Source: FEN-1073 sp050010135
Lineage (GTDB): Bacteria; Chloroflexota; Anaerolineae; Anaerolineales; RBG-16-64-43
Direction of reading: 5' to 3'
Length of the DNA: 64,000 nucleotides
Assembly: GCA_050010135.1 (NCBI GenBank)
Contig: JBEKLP010000002.1
Coordinates: 1-64,000, forward strand
Below are positions 16,470-24,981 of the stretch, piece after piece (the stretch's first letter is position 1; every line of letters begins with the position of its first letter). The notes below the pieces were generated by a model that searched no databases, was not told the origin of the DNA, and worked only from the letters and a program-made list of their open reading frames with translations. The translations under genes and the position numbers were made by a program.

Positions 16470-17582
16470 GTGCAATCAGCAGCCCCTTCCTATATCGAAT
16501 TGCGCGACGTGCGCAAGGTATACAAAACCGCCGCCGGGGAATTTTTGGCCTTGCGAGGCATCAATATGTCTTTCGAGCGCGGCGAATTCACAGCCATTAT
16601 GGGCAAATCCGGGAGCGGCAAATCGACGCTGATCAATATGATCACCGGGATCGACCATCCGACGTCCGGTTCGGTGCGGATCGGCGAAATCGACCTGTAT
16701 AAAATGCCGGAGGGTAAGATGGCCGAGTGGCGCGGCCGCAACATGGGGATCGTATTCCAGTTTTTCCAGCTGTTGCCCACGTTGACCGTGCTCGAAAACA
16801 TCCTGCTCCCGATGGATTACTGCAACGTCTACGAACCGGCCCAGCGCGTAGAACGCGCTCTGGCATGGATGGATCTCGTCGGAATGGACGGCATGGCCGA
16901 TAAACTTCCGGCCGCATTGTCCGGCGGGCAGCAGCAGATCGCGGCGATTGCCCGCGCGCTGGCCAACGACCCGCCCATCCTCATCGCGGACGAGCCGACG
17001 GGAAATCTGGACTCGCATTCCGCGAATCTCGTCTTGAACCTCTTTGAGAAACTGGCCGCCCAAGGTAAAACCATCCTCCTGGTGACCCACGACCCGACCC
17101 TGGTCCGCCGCGCGCGCCGCCGCGTTCTCATCTCAGACGGGGAATTGGTGCACGAGGCGATCGACCGCGCGCTGCCCATGCTCCCCCATCCGCAATTGCT
17201 GCTGCTCACGAAGCTCGCCGTCCCGCGCAGCTTCGAACCTGGCGCGGTTATCGCCCGCCAGGGCGGCCTGGATAACGGATTGATCATCATCCTCCGGGGC
17301 GAGGTGCAGGTAACCCGCGACCGGATCGGACATGCACCCGATGGGATTGCCACGCTGGGTCCCGGCGACTACGTCAGCAAATTGGAGATGCTCGAGCTTC
17401 CATCGCTGCGCCTTTCGCTTCGCGCCCAGGGACCGGTGGATACCCTGTGCGTTCCGCTCGCAGGCTTTGGCGAATATCTCAACGCCCATCCGGCGAGCGA
17501 GAAAATTCTGCGAAACGCGGCCATACAGAAAATCCAAAAGTACGATCCAACCGGCGCGCTCCTGCGGGAGAAAATATCATGA
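16470..17582 (+). CDS. LolD/MacB-type ABC ATPase 2 fused to a cyclic-nucleotide-binding-like domain
   Basis: The 370-aa protein starts with GTG. Residues 1-230 form an ABC ATPase with Walker A GKSGSGKST and Walker B ILIADEPTGNLD. The signature reads LSGGQQQIAAIARAL, with Ile where Arg is usual. Residues about 235-365 resemble a cNMP-binding domain: FEPGAVIARQG, GLIIILRGEVQV and LGPGDYVSKLEM. The phosphate-binding cassette, normally FGE-A-L-RAA, is not conserved, so cyclic nucleotide binding is doubtful and the domain may sense something else or be structural. It lies between ATPase 1 and the permease, whose ATG overlaps its TGA. Confidence 0.85.
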   Translation: MQSAAPSYIELRDVRKVYKTAAGEFLALRGINMSFERGEFTAIMGKSGSGKSTLINMITGIDHPTSGSVRIGEIDLYKMPEGKMAEWRGRNMGIVFQFFQLLPTLTVLENILLPMDYCNVYEPAQRVERALAWMDLVGMDGMADKLPAALSGGQQQIAAIARALANDPPILIADEPTGNLDSHSANLVLNLFEKLAAQGKTILLVTHDPTLVRRARRRVLISDGELVHEAIDRALPMLPHPQLLLLTKLAVPRSFEPGAVIARQGGLDNGLIIILRGEVQVTRDRIGHAPDGIATLGPGDYVSKLEMLELPSLRLSLRAQGPVDTLCVPLAGFGEYLNAHPASEKILRNAAIQKIQKYDPTGALLREKIS

Positions 17583-19975
17583 TGAGCCCGCGCTGGCAAA
17601 AGGTTTTTGCGGATATCTGGGGGCATAAATTCCGTTCCCTGCTGGTTATTGCCTCGATCACCATCGGCCTGTTTGCCACCGGGTTGATCGTCAGCATGGA
17701 CCTGATCATCAGCCAGGATATGAAAGCCGGCTATGCCGCGGTCAATCCCGCCAACATCGAGATCTTCGCCTCTCCGTTCGATCAGGATCTTGTGGACTCC
17801 GTCCGCCACGTCGACGGGGTGCGCCAGGCGGAGGGCGTGCAAACGCTCACCCTGCGGGTGTTAAATACCAAGGGCGAATGGCAGCCGATCGAACTGAAAG
17901 CCATCCCGGATATTGACAATATGGCGACCAACCTCGTGAGCCTGAAACAAGGCGTTTGGCCGCCGCAGGAACGCCAGGTGGACATCGATGCGTATCGATT
18001 GGGCGAGGTCGCCCAGGGTGTCGGGAGCACGATTCAGGTGGAACTACCCTCGGGGAAAATCCGGGAACTTTCCGTCACGGCCGTCACCCACGACCAGACC
18101 ATCGGCTCGGTGGGAGCCGGAGGCTTTTTCCTGGCGCCGGTTCAAGGGTACATCACTTTTTCCACGCTCGAGTGGCTCGAATCCCCGTTGCTGATGAACC
18201 GCCTGTATGTGACCGTCCAAGACAACTCCACCGATCGGGCCCATCTTCAGGAAATTGCCGACCGGGTAACCCATGCGGTGGAAGAGAGCGGGAATGTCGT
18301 CCTGTTTTCGCAGGTGCGTCCGGAGGATGACCACCCCAACCGCGTTTATGTGGATGCAATTTCGGCAGTGTTGGTCGTGCTCGGTTTCTTGGTGATGTTC
18401 CTGAGCGCTTTCCTCATCACCAACACGCTTTCCGCCCTGCTCAACCAGCAGGTGAACCACATCGGGATTATGAAAGCCATCGGCGCCCGCCGGGGCCAGA
18501 TTATCGCCGTCTATATGTCGTTGATTTTCATCTACGGGTTGACGGCGTTCGTGATTGCCTTGCCGCTTTCGGGCCTGGCCGCGTACGCGTTGATGCAAAA
18601 TTTCGCCAGCGCGATTAACATCGATCTGCAAGGCTTCCGGATCGAGCCGTCCGTCGTCTGGCTGGAACTGGGGATTGCGCTGGTGATCCCGCAACTGGCC
18701 GGGTTCCTCCCCATCCTGAACGGCACCCGGATCTCTGTGGTGGAAGCATTGAGCGGGCTGAGCCAAAATAAACCCCGGGATACCAAGAGCAACCGGGGAA
18801 GCTTCCGCCGTCTGCCGCGTCCCATTTTGCTCTCGTTGCGCAACACCTTCCGGCGCCTGGGCCGCCTATCCCTAACCCTGCTTACGCTTACGCTGGGCGG
18901 AGCGATTTTTATCGCCACCTTCAACGTACAAAGTTCGTTGACGAAATACATCGAACGCATCGGGCATTACTTTCTGGCGGATGTGACTGTCAACCTGAAC
19001 GACAGCGCGCGCATTTCGGAGATCGAACCGATCATCCAGGATGTTCCGGGAGTGGCGCATGTGGAAGGCTGGGCGGAGACGGCTGCGGTGCTGGTGAAAT
19101 CCGACGGGACCCCGGGGGAAAGCGTCAGCTTGCTGGCCCCGCCGGCCGGCAGCCGGCTGGTGAACCCGGTGATGCTGGAAGGACGCTGGCTCCGACCTGG
19201 GGACGATGCCTCGGTCGTCGTCAACGAGCGATTCCGGGAAACGTTCCCGCATCTTAAACCGGGCGATCAGATCAAGATGAAAATCTCCGGGGAGGAAAAA
19301 GCCGTTACGGTGATCGGCTTCTTTCAGATGGCCGGAAAAAGCAGCGGATACTTGGCCTACACCACATATGAATATCTTTCCGTCGTCACTCACCAGAATA
19401 ACCGCGCCAATTCGTTTCACGTTGTCGCAACGCAAAACAACATGGGCCTCAAGCAGCAGAATGCCCTGGGGCGGGTGATCGAAACGCGTCTCAAGGACTA
19501 CGGGTTTCGTGTCGCGGAAGTGGAGGCAGGCCGTTCCCTCACCGCCGATACGGCCAGTGGATTGAATATCCTGACCGGTTTCCTGCTGATCATGGCCATC
19601 CTGATTGCCGTCGTCGGCAGCATCGGTCTGGCGGGCACGATGAGCCTGAATGTACTCGAGCGCACGCGGGAGATCGGCATCATCCGGGCGATCGGCGCAT
19701 CCGATCGTTCCGTGATGGAACTGGTGATGGTGGAAGGGTTGCTGATCGGATTGATGAGCTGGATCTTCGGACTCCTTCTGGCGCTTCCGGTGAGCTCCCT
19801 GATGGCAAATGCCATCATCCTCGCCCTGTTTGGCGCGACGGCGGATTTCACCTTCACACCCATCGGCGTCATCCTCTGGCTGGTGGTCGTCGTCATCCTG
19901 TCGGTGCTAGCCAGCGTCGGTCCGGCGCGCAACGCCACGCGCTTAACTATCCGGGAAGTGCTGGCCTATGAATGA
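17579..19975 (+). CDS. FtsX-family (MacB-like) ABC permease, duplicated core
   Basis: The 798-aa permease has two FtsX-type halves. Each begins with a helix and an extracytoplasmic domain (about residues 45-240 and 455-630) and ends with three membrane segments. Hallmark segments are LLNQQVNHIGIMKAIGARRGQI-like (around 280-305) and ERTREIGIIRAIGAS (around 695). Such proteins with LolD-like ATPases act as exporters or mechanotransducers on peptides, lipoproteins or drugs. The ATG overlaps the TGA of the ATPase gene (ATGA), and a second ATG follows at once. Confidence 0.9.
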   Translation: MMSPRWQKVFADIWGHKFRSLLVIASITIGLFATGLIVSMDLIISQDMKAGYAAVNPANIEIFASPFDQDLVDSVRHVDGVRQAEGVQTLTLRVLNTKGEWQPIELKAIPDIDNMATNLVSLKQGVWPPQERQVDIDAYRLGEVAQGVGSTIQVELPSGKIRELSVTAVTHDQTIGSVGAGGFFLAPVQGYITFSTLEWLESPLLMNRLYVTVQDNSTDRAHLQEIADRVTHAVEESGNVVLFSQVRPEDDHPNRVYVDAISAVLVVLGFLVMFLSAFLITNTLSALLNQQVNHIGIMKAIGARRGQIIAVYMSLIFIYGLTAFVIALPLSGLAAYALMQNFASAINIDLQGFRIEPSVVWLELGIALVIPQLAGFLPILNGTRISVVEALSGLSQNKPRDTKSNRGSFRRLPRPILLSLRNTFRRLGRLSLTLLTLTLGGAIFIATFNVQSSLTKYIERIGHYFLADVTVNLNDSARISEIEPIIQDVPGVAHVEGWAETAAVLVKSDGTPGESVSLLAPPAGSRLVNPVMLEGRWLRPGDDASVVVNERFRETFPHLKPGDQIKMKISGEEKAVTVIGFFQMAGKSSGYLAYTTYEYLSVVTHQNNRANSFHVVATQNNMGLKQQNALGRVIETRLKDYGFRVAEVEAGRSLTADTASGLNILTGFLLIMAILIAVVGSIGLAGTMSLNVLERTREIGIIRAIGASDRSVMELVMVEGLLIGLMSWIFGLLLALPVSSLMANAIILALFGATADFTFTPIGVILWLVVVVILSVLASVGPARNATRLTIREVLAYE

Positions 19976-20034
19976 ACCGCCACGCGGCAACCCAACGGTA
20001 TCCCGGAGCGCAACCGCCAAGCTCATACGCCGCA

Positions 20035-20072
20035 CGCGGCGAGGTATTCCTCATCCCGCGAAAGCGGGATAA
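20035..20072. repeat. Small hairpins (REP-like)
   Basis: TCATCCCGCGAAAGCGGGATAA holds a CCCGC-GAAA-GCGGG hairpin at about 20054-20069, preceded by CGCCGCACGCGGCG at about 20030-20043. Similar AGCCCGC-GAAA-GCGGGCT and GCGGGG-ATGAA-CCCCGC hairpins cluster at 37.6-37.7 kb. They probably belong to a dispersed REP-like class. Confidence 0.5.
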
Positions 20073-20090
20073 AACCTATGGAGTAAAAAC

Positions 20091-21260
20091 ATGAAAACCT
20101 ATAAGTTCATCCGTGTCCCTGCCTTTATCGTGATCGCCCTCCTCGTGCTTGTTGGGTGTGGAAGTACGTCAACCAAGGACACGCCGACCCCGACCCTTGT
20201 GCCTTCCGGCTCAGGGGCTGCGGTCATTGCCGAAGGACGGATTGTGCCGCGCGACTACACCAACCTGTATGTCGCAGCGCCGGGAAAAGTGGAGGAGGTA
20301 CTCGTTTCCGAAGGCGATGCGGCCGCAAAGGGCGCGGTCCTCTTGCGCTTGGGCGACCGGGAAGCCTACCTGGCCAATCTGGCGGCAGCGCAATCGGACG
20401 TTACCGCCGCCCAGCAGGCGTTCGATCAATTGGAGCGCACGGCGAACCCGGCGTATCACCAGGCGCTTCTCGATGAAGCCGCAGCCCAGCAAGCGTACAA
20501 CACCGCGCTCAAAGCCTGGGACGCATTTGATCAGGATCAATATGAAAAAGATCTGGACCAAGCCAAATCGGATGTGGCCACGGCCCTCTCAGAACTGAAG
20601 GATGCGCAAACGGAATTTAACAAGTACGCCGACCGGGAGAAGGACAATCCCGACCGGATTCGCACCAAGAATGCGTTGGATGCGGCCCAAACCAAGTACG
20701 ATAATGCCGTCATCCGGCAAACCGAAATAGAAAATCGTTTCACTCAAGTTAATTCGAATCTCGAAGTCGCCCGCGGGCGGCTCGCGGAAGCCACCCGTTT
20801 CCGTCAGCGGCGCGCGAACGGGCCCGATGCGGATCAGCTGGCGCTGGTCCAGTCGAATCTCACCGCCGCCCAGGCGCGCCTAGCCGCGGCGCAGGCCGCG
20901 TTGGATCATCTGGATGTAGTCGCCCCGTACGACGGCATAGTGGCGCAGATCAACATCTCCGCCGGCGAGGACGCCGTTCCCAGCCAACCGGTCATCGTCT
21001 TCGCCGATCTCAACCATTGGTTTGTGGAAACGACGGATTTAACGGAAAAAGAAGTTGTGAACATTCGGGCCGGGCAATTGGTGACGATCGTGCCCGATGC
21101 CCTGCCCGGCACCACGCTAAGCGGAACCGTCGAGCGGATCGGGTTAATGTACACCGAAAAAGCAGGCGATATCGTCTATCCGGTTCGCATTCGGCTAGAT
21201 CCTTCCGATGCCGCGCTCTTCTGGGGTATGACCGTCGAAGTTCGCTTCCTGGAAAAGTAG
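20091..21260 (+). CDS. HlyD-type periplasmic adaptor lipoprotein
   Basis: The 389-aa protein has a lipoprotein signal with LVGC (Cys23) and a Thr/Pro-rich stretch. A split lipoyl domain follows (residues about 50-90 and 265-300), then a long Ala/Gln-rich coiled coil (about 90-265) and a beta-barrel region. It is the membrane-fusion partner of the permease 115 bp upstream, as in MacA-MacB systems. A monoderm or atypical envelope would make it an extracellular adaptor. A TATGGAG ribosome site precedes the ATG. The CCCTCCCC hairpins begin directly after its stop. Confidence 0.9.
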   Translation: MKTYKFIRVPAFIVIALLVLVGCGSTSTKDTPTPTLVPSGSGAAVIAEGRIVPRDYTNLYVAAPGKVEEVLVSEGDAAAKGAVLLRLGDREAYLANLAAAQSDVTAAQQAFDQLERTANPAYHQALLDEAAAQQAYNTALKAWDAFDQDQYEKDLDQAKSDVATALSELKDAQTEFNKYADREKDNPDRIRTKNALDAAQTKYDNAVIRQTEIENRFTQVNSNLEVARGRLAEATRFRQRRANGPDADQLALVQSNLTAAQARLAAAQAALDHLDVVAPYDGIVAQINISAGEDAVPSQPVIVFADLNHWFVETTDLTEKEVVNIRAGQLVTIVPDALPGTTLSGTVERIGLMYTEKAGDIVYPVRIRLDPSDAALFWGMTVEVRFLEK

Positions 21261-21275
21261 AACAACCCCTCCCAG

Positions 21276-21342
21276 CCCTCCCCAAATCAGTAAATAATAA
21301 TTATCGGAAAAGCAAGGATCACTTTTACTGATTTGGGGAGGG
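21276..21342. repeat. CCCTCCCCAAAT-type hairpin repeat, copy 2
   Basis: CCCTCCCCAAATCAGTAAA (21276-21294) pairs with its exact reverse complement (21324-21342). The arms are 19 bp and the loop is 29 nt. Imperfect CCCCTCCC/GAGGAGGGG flanks extend the stem. It starts 15 bp after the HlyD stop codon and may stop transcription of that operon, though no T-run follows. Confidence 0.85.
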
Positions 21343-21358
21343 AAGAGGAGGGGTCGTT

Positions 21359-21416
21359 CCCCAAATCCGTAATAGAATTTCGCATTTATAATATGTTAAT
21401 ACTTCCGGATTTGGGG
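21359..21416. repeat. CCCCAAATCCG-type hairpin repeat, copy 3 (upstream of DUF559)
   Basis: CCCCAAATCCG (21359-21369) pairs with CGGATTTGGGG (21406-21416). It stands 63 bp before the DUF559 start codon. The hairpin and the following spacer are strongly similar to 15065-15183, which precedes the DUF559 relic. Confidence 0.85.
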
Positions 21417-21478
21417 AGGGTGGCCGAACCTTCGATGGTTTTCCGGGGGGGACGGCTGAGAGTGGTAAGGGGGATAGC

Positions 21479-21844
21479 ATGCCGCCAAGACGCACAACAC
21501 CAAAGGGATATCAACGCGCTCGTGAATTGCGTGGGAACTTAACTCTCGCCGAACAAAAACTTTGGAAATATTTACGCGCACATAGGCTAGGCGGGGCAGG
21601 ATTTCGACGTCAGCATGCTATAGGTCCATATATAGTCGATTTCTGTTCACCACGATTTAAAATCATCATTGAAGTAGATGGTAGCCAGCATGCAGACCAA
21701 GTGGAATATGACTCTGTTCGTACGGAATATTTTACACATCGGGGATATTATGTTATTCGCTTCTGGAATAATGAAGTAATGGGGAATATTGAAGGGGTTA
21801 TTCAAACCATTATTGAAAACATGCAAATTACCCCAAGCAATTGA
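21479..21844 (+). CDS. DUF559 protein (Vsr-like endonuclease fold)
   Basis: The 121-aa protein has the DUF559 pattern: LTLAEQKLWKYLRAHRLGG, GFRRQHAIGPYIVDF, then IIIEVDGSQH, and GYYVIRFWNNEV near the end. The fold is that of very-short-patch-repair and other PD-(D/E)xK-type nucleases, with Glu, Asp54 and Glu65 as likely metal ligands. Biological roles are not known for most members. An AAGGGGG site precedes the ATG. The local AT content is higher than in neighbouring genes. It is bracketed by hairpin repeats at 21.28-21.42 and 21.88-21.94 kb, and a decayed copy exists at 15.18 kb. Confidence 0.85.
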   Translation: MPPRRTTPKGYQRARELRGNLTLAEQKLWKYLRAHRLGGAGFRRQHAIGPYIVDFCSPRFKIIIEVDGSQHADQVEYDSVRTEYFTHRGYYVIRFWNNEVMGNIEGVIQTIIENMQITPSN

Positions 21845-21877
21845 TAATTCCAATTACCCCTCCCGGCTTCCAGCCAT

Positions 21878-21942
21878 CCTCCCCAAATCCGCGAACAAAA
21901 ACAATTCGTTAAATAAAACTTATTGCCGCGGATTTGGGGAGG
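21878..21942. repeat. CCTCCCCAAATCCGCG-type hairpin repeat, copy 4 (ends inside acnA)
   Basis: CCTCCCCAAATCCGCG (21878-21893) pairs exactly with CGCGGATTTGGGGAGG (21927-21942). Outer CCCCTCCC and GGGAGGGG arms extend to about 21857 and 21953. The right half lies in the aconitase reading frame and encodes its last residues (PSQPSPNPRQ) and stop codon. This suggests the element inserted at the 3' end of acnA. Confidence 0.85.
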
Positions 21943-24622
21943 GTTGGGAGGGGTTCATCATCTTCCGCGCCATCGCCGGCAGAATCCCGCCGTGGATGAA
22001 ATACTCCAACTCTACCGGCGTATCCAGCCGCGCAATCGTATTAAATCGAATCTTTACCCCGTCGGTGTGCAACGCCTCGACGGTGATTTCCTGCTTCGAA
22101 CGCAAGTTCCCGCCCAGATCGCGGATGGAAAAGATCTCGTCGCCCGTCAAACCGAGCAATTCCGCATTTTGCCCTTCCTTGAACTGCAGCGGCAGCACGC
22201 CCATCCCCACCAGGTTCGATCGGTGGATGCGCTCGAACGATTGGGCGATCACGGCGCGCACGCCCAGCAGGCGCACGCCCTTGGCGGCCCAGTCGCGCGA
22301 GGAACCGGTGCCGTATTCCTTGCCGGCCAGGATAAGGAGCGGCACGCCATCCTGCCGGTACTGCATCGCTGCATCGTAGAAGGTCACTCTGGCCCCATCC
22401 GGCATGTGCACCGTCCAGCCGCCCTCGAGCCCCTCGGCCAGCAGGTTTTTCAGCCGCGGGTTGGCCAGCGTCCCGCGCATCATCACCTCGTGGTTCCCGC
22501 GGCGCGTGCCGTACGAGTTGAACTCGGCGCGCGGCACGCCCTTCCGCAGGAGATACATCCCGGCGGGCGCGGTTTCCGAAAAATCGCCGGCCGGTGAAAT
22601 ATGGTCGGTGGTGATCGAATCACCGAACATTCCGAGCACGCGCGCGCCCACGATCGGCTCGGGCGGGAACGGTTCGGGCGTCATCTCGGCCAGGAACGGC
22701 GGCTCGAGGATATACGTGGATTGCGGATCCCATCCGTAGAGATTTCCCACAGCAACCGGAAGCGCGTTCCATGCCGCGCCGCCTTTAGAGATATCGGCAT
22801 AAACTTTATGGAACATTTCGGGCGAGATGTTGCCCATCGCGGCGCGAATTTCCGCAGCCGACGGCCACAGATCGCGAAGGTATACGGGTTGGCCTTTGGC
22901 ATCCGTTCCAAGCGCCCCTTGCGCCAGATCGACGGTCATGCTCCCGGCGAGTGCATACGCCACCACCAGCGGCGGCGAGGCGAGGTAGTTGGCCTTCACC
23001 AGCGGGTGGATGCGTCCCTCGAAGTTGCGGTTGCCGGAAAGCACGGCGGCAACCACCAAATTATCACCGCGGATCGCGCGCGCAATCTCGTCCGGCAACG
23101 GGCCGGAGTTTCCGATGCAGGTGGTGCAGCCGAAACCGACGATGTAAAAACCGAGCCGCTCGAGATACGGCAACAGCCCGGCGGCCTTCAAATATTCCGC
23201 CACCACGCGTGAACCGGGCGCGAGGCTCGTTTTCACGTGCGCCGGAACCTTCATCCCGCGCTCGACCGCTTTTTTTGCCAGGAGCCCGGCGGCGAAGAGC
23301 AGGAAGGGGTTGGAGGTGTTGGTGCACGATGTGATCGCGGCGATCACCACGGCCCCGTCGCCGGGCGCGGGCGAAGCAGCATCCGGATCTTTGGCGAAGA
23401 TATCCTTCAGCGCGGCGCGAAAGGCGCGCTTGGATTCCGTTAGCGGGATTCGATCCTGCGGCCTGCGCGGACCGGCGATCGAAGGCTCCACCGCCGAAAG
23501 GTCGAACTCGACCGTGGAGGTGAATTCCGGTTCGGCGGATTCGGGGGTATGGAAAAGGTTCTGCTCTTTGCAATACCGTTCCACGCGGACCACGTCCGCC
23601 TCGCGGCGGCCGGTCAGCCGCAGGAAAGCCAGCGTCTCCGCGTCCACCGGGAAGTAGCCGCAGGTCGCGCCGTATTCGGGCGCCATGTTGGCCAGCGTCG
23701 CCCGGTCCGGTACGGGAAGCGCCGGAAGCGCCGGTCCGAAAAACTCGACGAACTTTTCCACCACGCCCTTCCGGCGCAGAACCTGGACCAGGGTCAGCAC
23801 CATATCGGTGGCGGTCACGCCGTCGCGTGGACTGCCGATGAGCTTTACTCCGATCACATCGGGCGCGAGGAAGTACATCGGCCGGCTGAGCATCACCGCC
23901 TCGGCTTCGATGCCCCCCACGCCCCAGCCAAGTACGCCCAACCCATTGATCATCGTTGTGTGACTGTCGGTGCCCACCAGGGTGTCGGGCATGGCCAGCG
24001 GCGGTTGGCCGGCATTTCCCGGGCGCACCGTCACCACGCAGGCCAGATATTCCAAGTTCAGCTGATGGAGGATTCCGGTGGCGGGCGGGATAACCCGCAG
24101 GTTGCGGAACGCCTGCTGCCCCCAGCGGAGAAACTGGTAGCGTTCCCGGTTGCGCTCGAATTCCTTGCGCATGTTTACCTTGATCGAATCCGCGCTGCCG
24201 GCCGAATCCACCTGCAGCGAATGGTCGATCACCAGATCCACCGGGACGAGCGGATTGACGCGTGTCGGATCGCCGCCCAGGCGCTTGACCGCCTCGCGGA
24301 TTGCGGCCAGGTCGACCACGCAGGGCACGCCGGCAAAATCCTGAAGCAGGAGCCGGCCCGGTTTAAACGGAAGCTCCTCGCGTTTCGGATCGACGCTCTT
24401 CCAGCCCGCGAGCCTGACCACGTCCGCTTCGGTCACCTCGAATCCGTCGCAGTTGCGCAGGACGGATTCGAGCAGAATGCGGATCGAATACGGCAGCCGG
24501 GAAAGGTTGGAGGCAACGTGCGCATCTTCCAGTGCGCTCAGTCGATAGATCGTTTCCGGCCCGCTGCCGAGGTCGAGGTTCCGGCGGGCGCCGAACGGAT
24601 CTTGCGGTTTCGAGGAGGCCAT
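21920..24622 (-). CDS. acnA: Aconitate hydratase A
   Basis: The 900-aa protein is full length for the AcnA/IRP type. Iron-sulfur ligands are in TSCTNTSNP and GFGCTTCIGNSGP. Other AcnA hallmarks are VVGTDSHTTM-like LVGTDSHTTMINGLGVLGWGVGG and YGTGSSRDWAAKG near the C-terminus. It isomerises citrate to isocitrate in the TCA cycle. The normal family ending of the GGIL...LR type is seen as GGILPAMARKM. The ten residues that follow come from a hairpin repeat. A GGAGAAACCTC site lies before the ATG. It is transcribed away from padR. Confidence 0.96.
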   Translation of the reverse strand: MASSKPQDPFGARRNLDLGSGPETIYRLSALEDAHVASNLSRLPYSIRILLESVLRNCDGFEVTEADVVRLAGWKSVDPKREELPFKPGRLLLQDFAGVPCVVDLAAIREAVKRLGGDPTRVNPLVPVDLVIDHSLQVDSAGSADSIKVNMRKEFERNRERYQFLRWGQQAFRNLRVIPPATGILHQLNLEYLACVVTVRPGNAGQPPLAMPDTLVGTDSHTTMINGLGVLGWGVGGIEAEAVMLSRPMYFLAPDVIGVKLIGSPRDGVTATDMVLTLVQVLRRKGVVEKFVEFFGPALPALPVPDRATLANMAPEYGATCGYFPVDAETLAFLRLTGRREADVVRVERYCKEQNLFHTPESAEPEFTSTVEFDLSAVEPSIAGPRRPQDRIPLTESKRAFRAALKDIFAKDPDAASPAPGDGAVVIAAITSCTNTSNPFLLFAAGLLAKKAVERGMKVPAHVKTSLAPGSRVVAEYLKAAGLLPYLERLGFYIVGFGCTTCIGNSGPLPDEIARAIRGDNLVVAAVLSGNRNFEGRIHPLVKANYLASPPLVVAYALAGSMTVDLAQGALGTDAKGQPVYLRDLWPSAAEIRAAMGNISPEMFHKVYADISKGGAAWNALPVAVGNLYGWDPQSTYILEPPFLAEMTPEPFPPEPIVGARVLGMFGDSITTDHISPAGDFSETAPAGMYLLRKGVPRAEFNSYGTRRGNHEVMMRGTLANPRLKNLLAEGLEGGWTVHMPDGARVTFYDAAMQYRQDGVPLLILAGKEYGTGSSRDWAAKGVRLLGVRAVIAQSFERIHRSNLVGMGVLPLQFKEGQNAELLGLTGDEIFSIRDLGGNLRSKQEITVEALHTDGVKIRFNTIARLDTPVELEYFIHGGILPAMARKMMNPSQPSPNPRQ

Positions 24623-24676
24623 GAGGTTTCTCCGGTGTGGGATATTCCGGCGGATTATAGCAAGTATTTCGTTCTT

Positions 24677-24885
24677 TGTATGTCATTCCGAGAGGTGCGA
24701 AGCACCTTGAGGAATCGCTGACTCAGTCGCCCATAATTGGGATTTCAGAAGGTTGTCTTCTCCCCCAAGCGTTTCCGATTCCTCGCCGCCACTTCGGGTA
24801 TCCCCGCCCCGGGACCCCCACCGGGGTCCGAATGACATCTGCAGTTTGGTCATCCGAGAGGTAAAGCCTCACGGAATTTGCTGCC
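24677..24885. repeat. Dispersed-repeat-like region with inverted TGTCATTC ... GAATGACA ends
   Basis: TATGTCATTCCGAGAGG begins at about 24677 and CGAATGACATC ends at about 24841. Inner GAGGAATC and GATTCCTC form a second inverted pair. A degenerate partial copy, TCATCCGAGAGGTAAAGCC, follows at 24851. The arrangement is that of non-coding MITE-like repeats. No transposase gene is near. It occupies most of the 359-bp space between acnA and padR. Confidence 0.6.
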
Positions 24886-24910
24886 CACTTCTCTGTAAGT
24901 CCGCCGGGGA

Positions 24911-24939
24911 TTGACAACCCGCCCAACCCGTTATATAGT
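24911..24939 (+). promoter_or_regulatory. padR promoter
   Basis: TTGACA (24911-24916) and TATAGT (24934-24939) are separated by exactly 17 bp. The -10 box overlaps the first of two tandem inverted repeats, which is what an autorepressed regulator gene would show. Confidence 0.8.
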
Positions 24940-24964
24940 ATCTCTATATATAGTCTTGCTATAT
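24933..24964. promoter_or_regulatory. Tandem ATATAG-N5-CTATAT inverted repeats (likely PadR operator)
   Basis: ATATAG-TATCT-CTATAT (24933-24949) and ATATAG-TCTTG-CTATAT (24948-24964) lie back to back over the -10 region and the transcription start. PadR-family repressors commonly bind AT-rich inverted repeats in their own promoter. Assignment to this PadR is inferred from position. Confidence 0.7.
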
Positions 24965-24981
24965 ATCAGGAGCATTTCCAT

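Noticed and set aside
17447..17578. Upstream extension of the FtsX permease frame
   Set aside because: It lies within the ATPase gene. The ATGA overlap at 17579 and the membrane-protein start MMSPRWQKVF support the later start.
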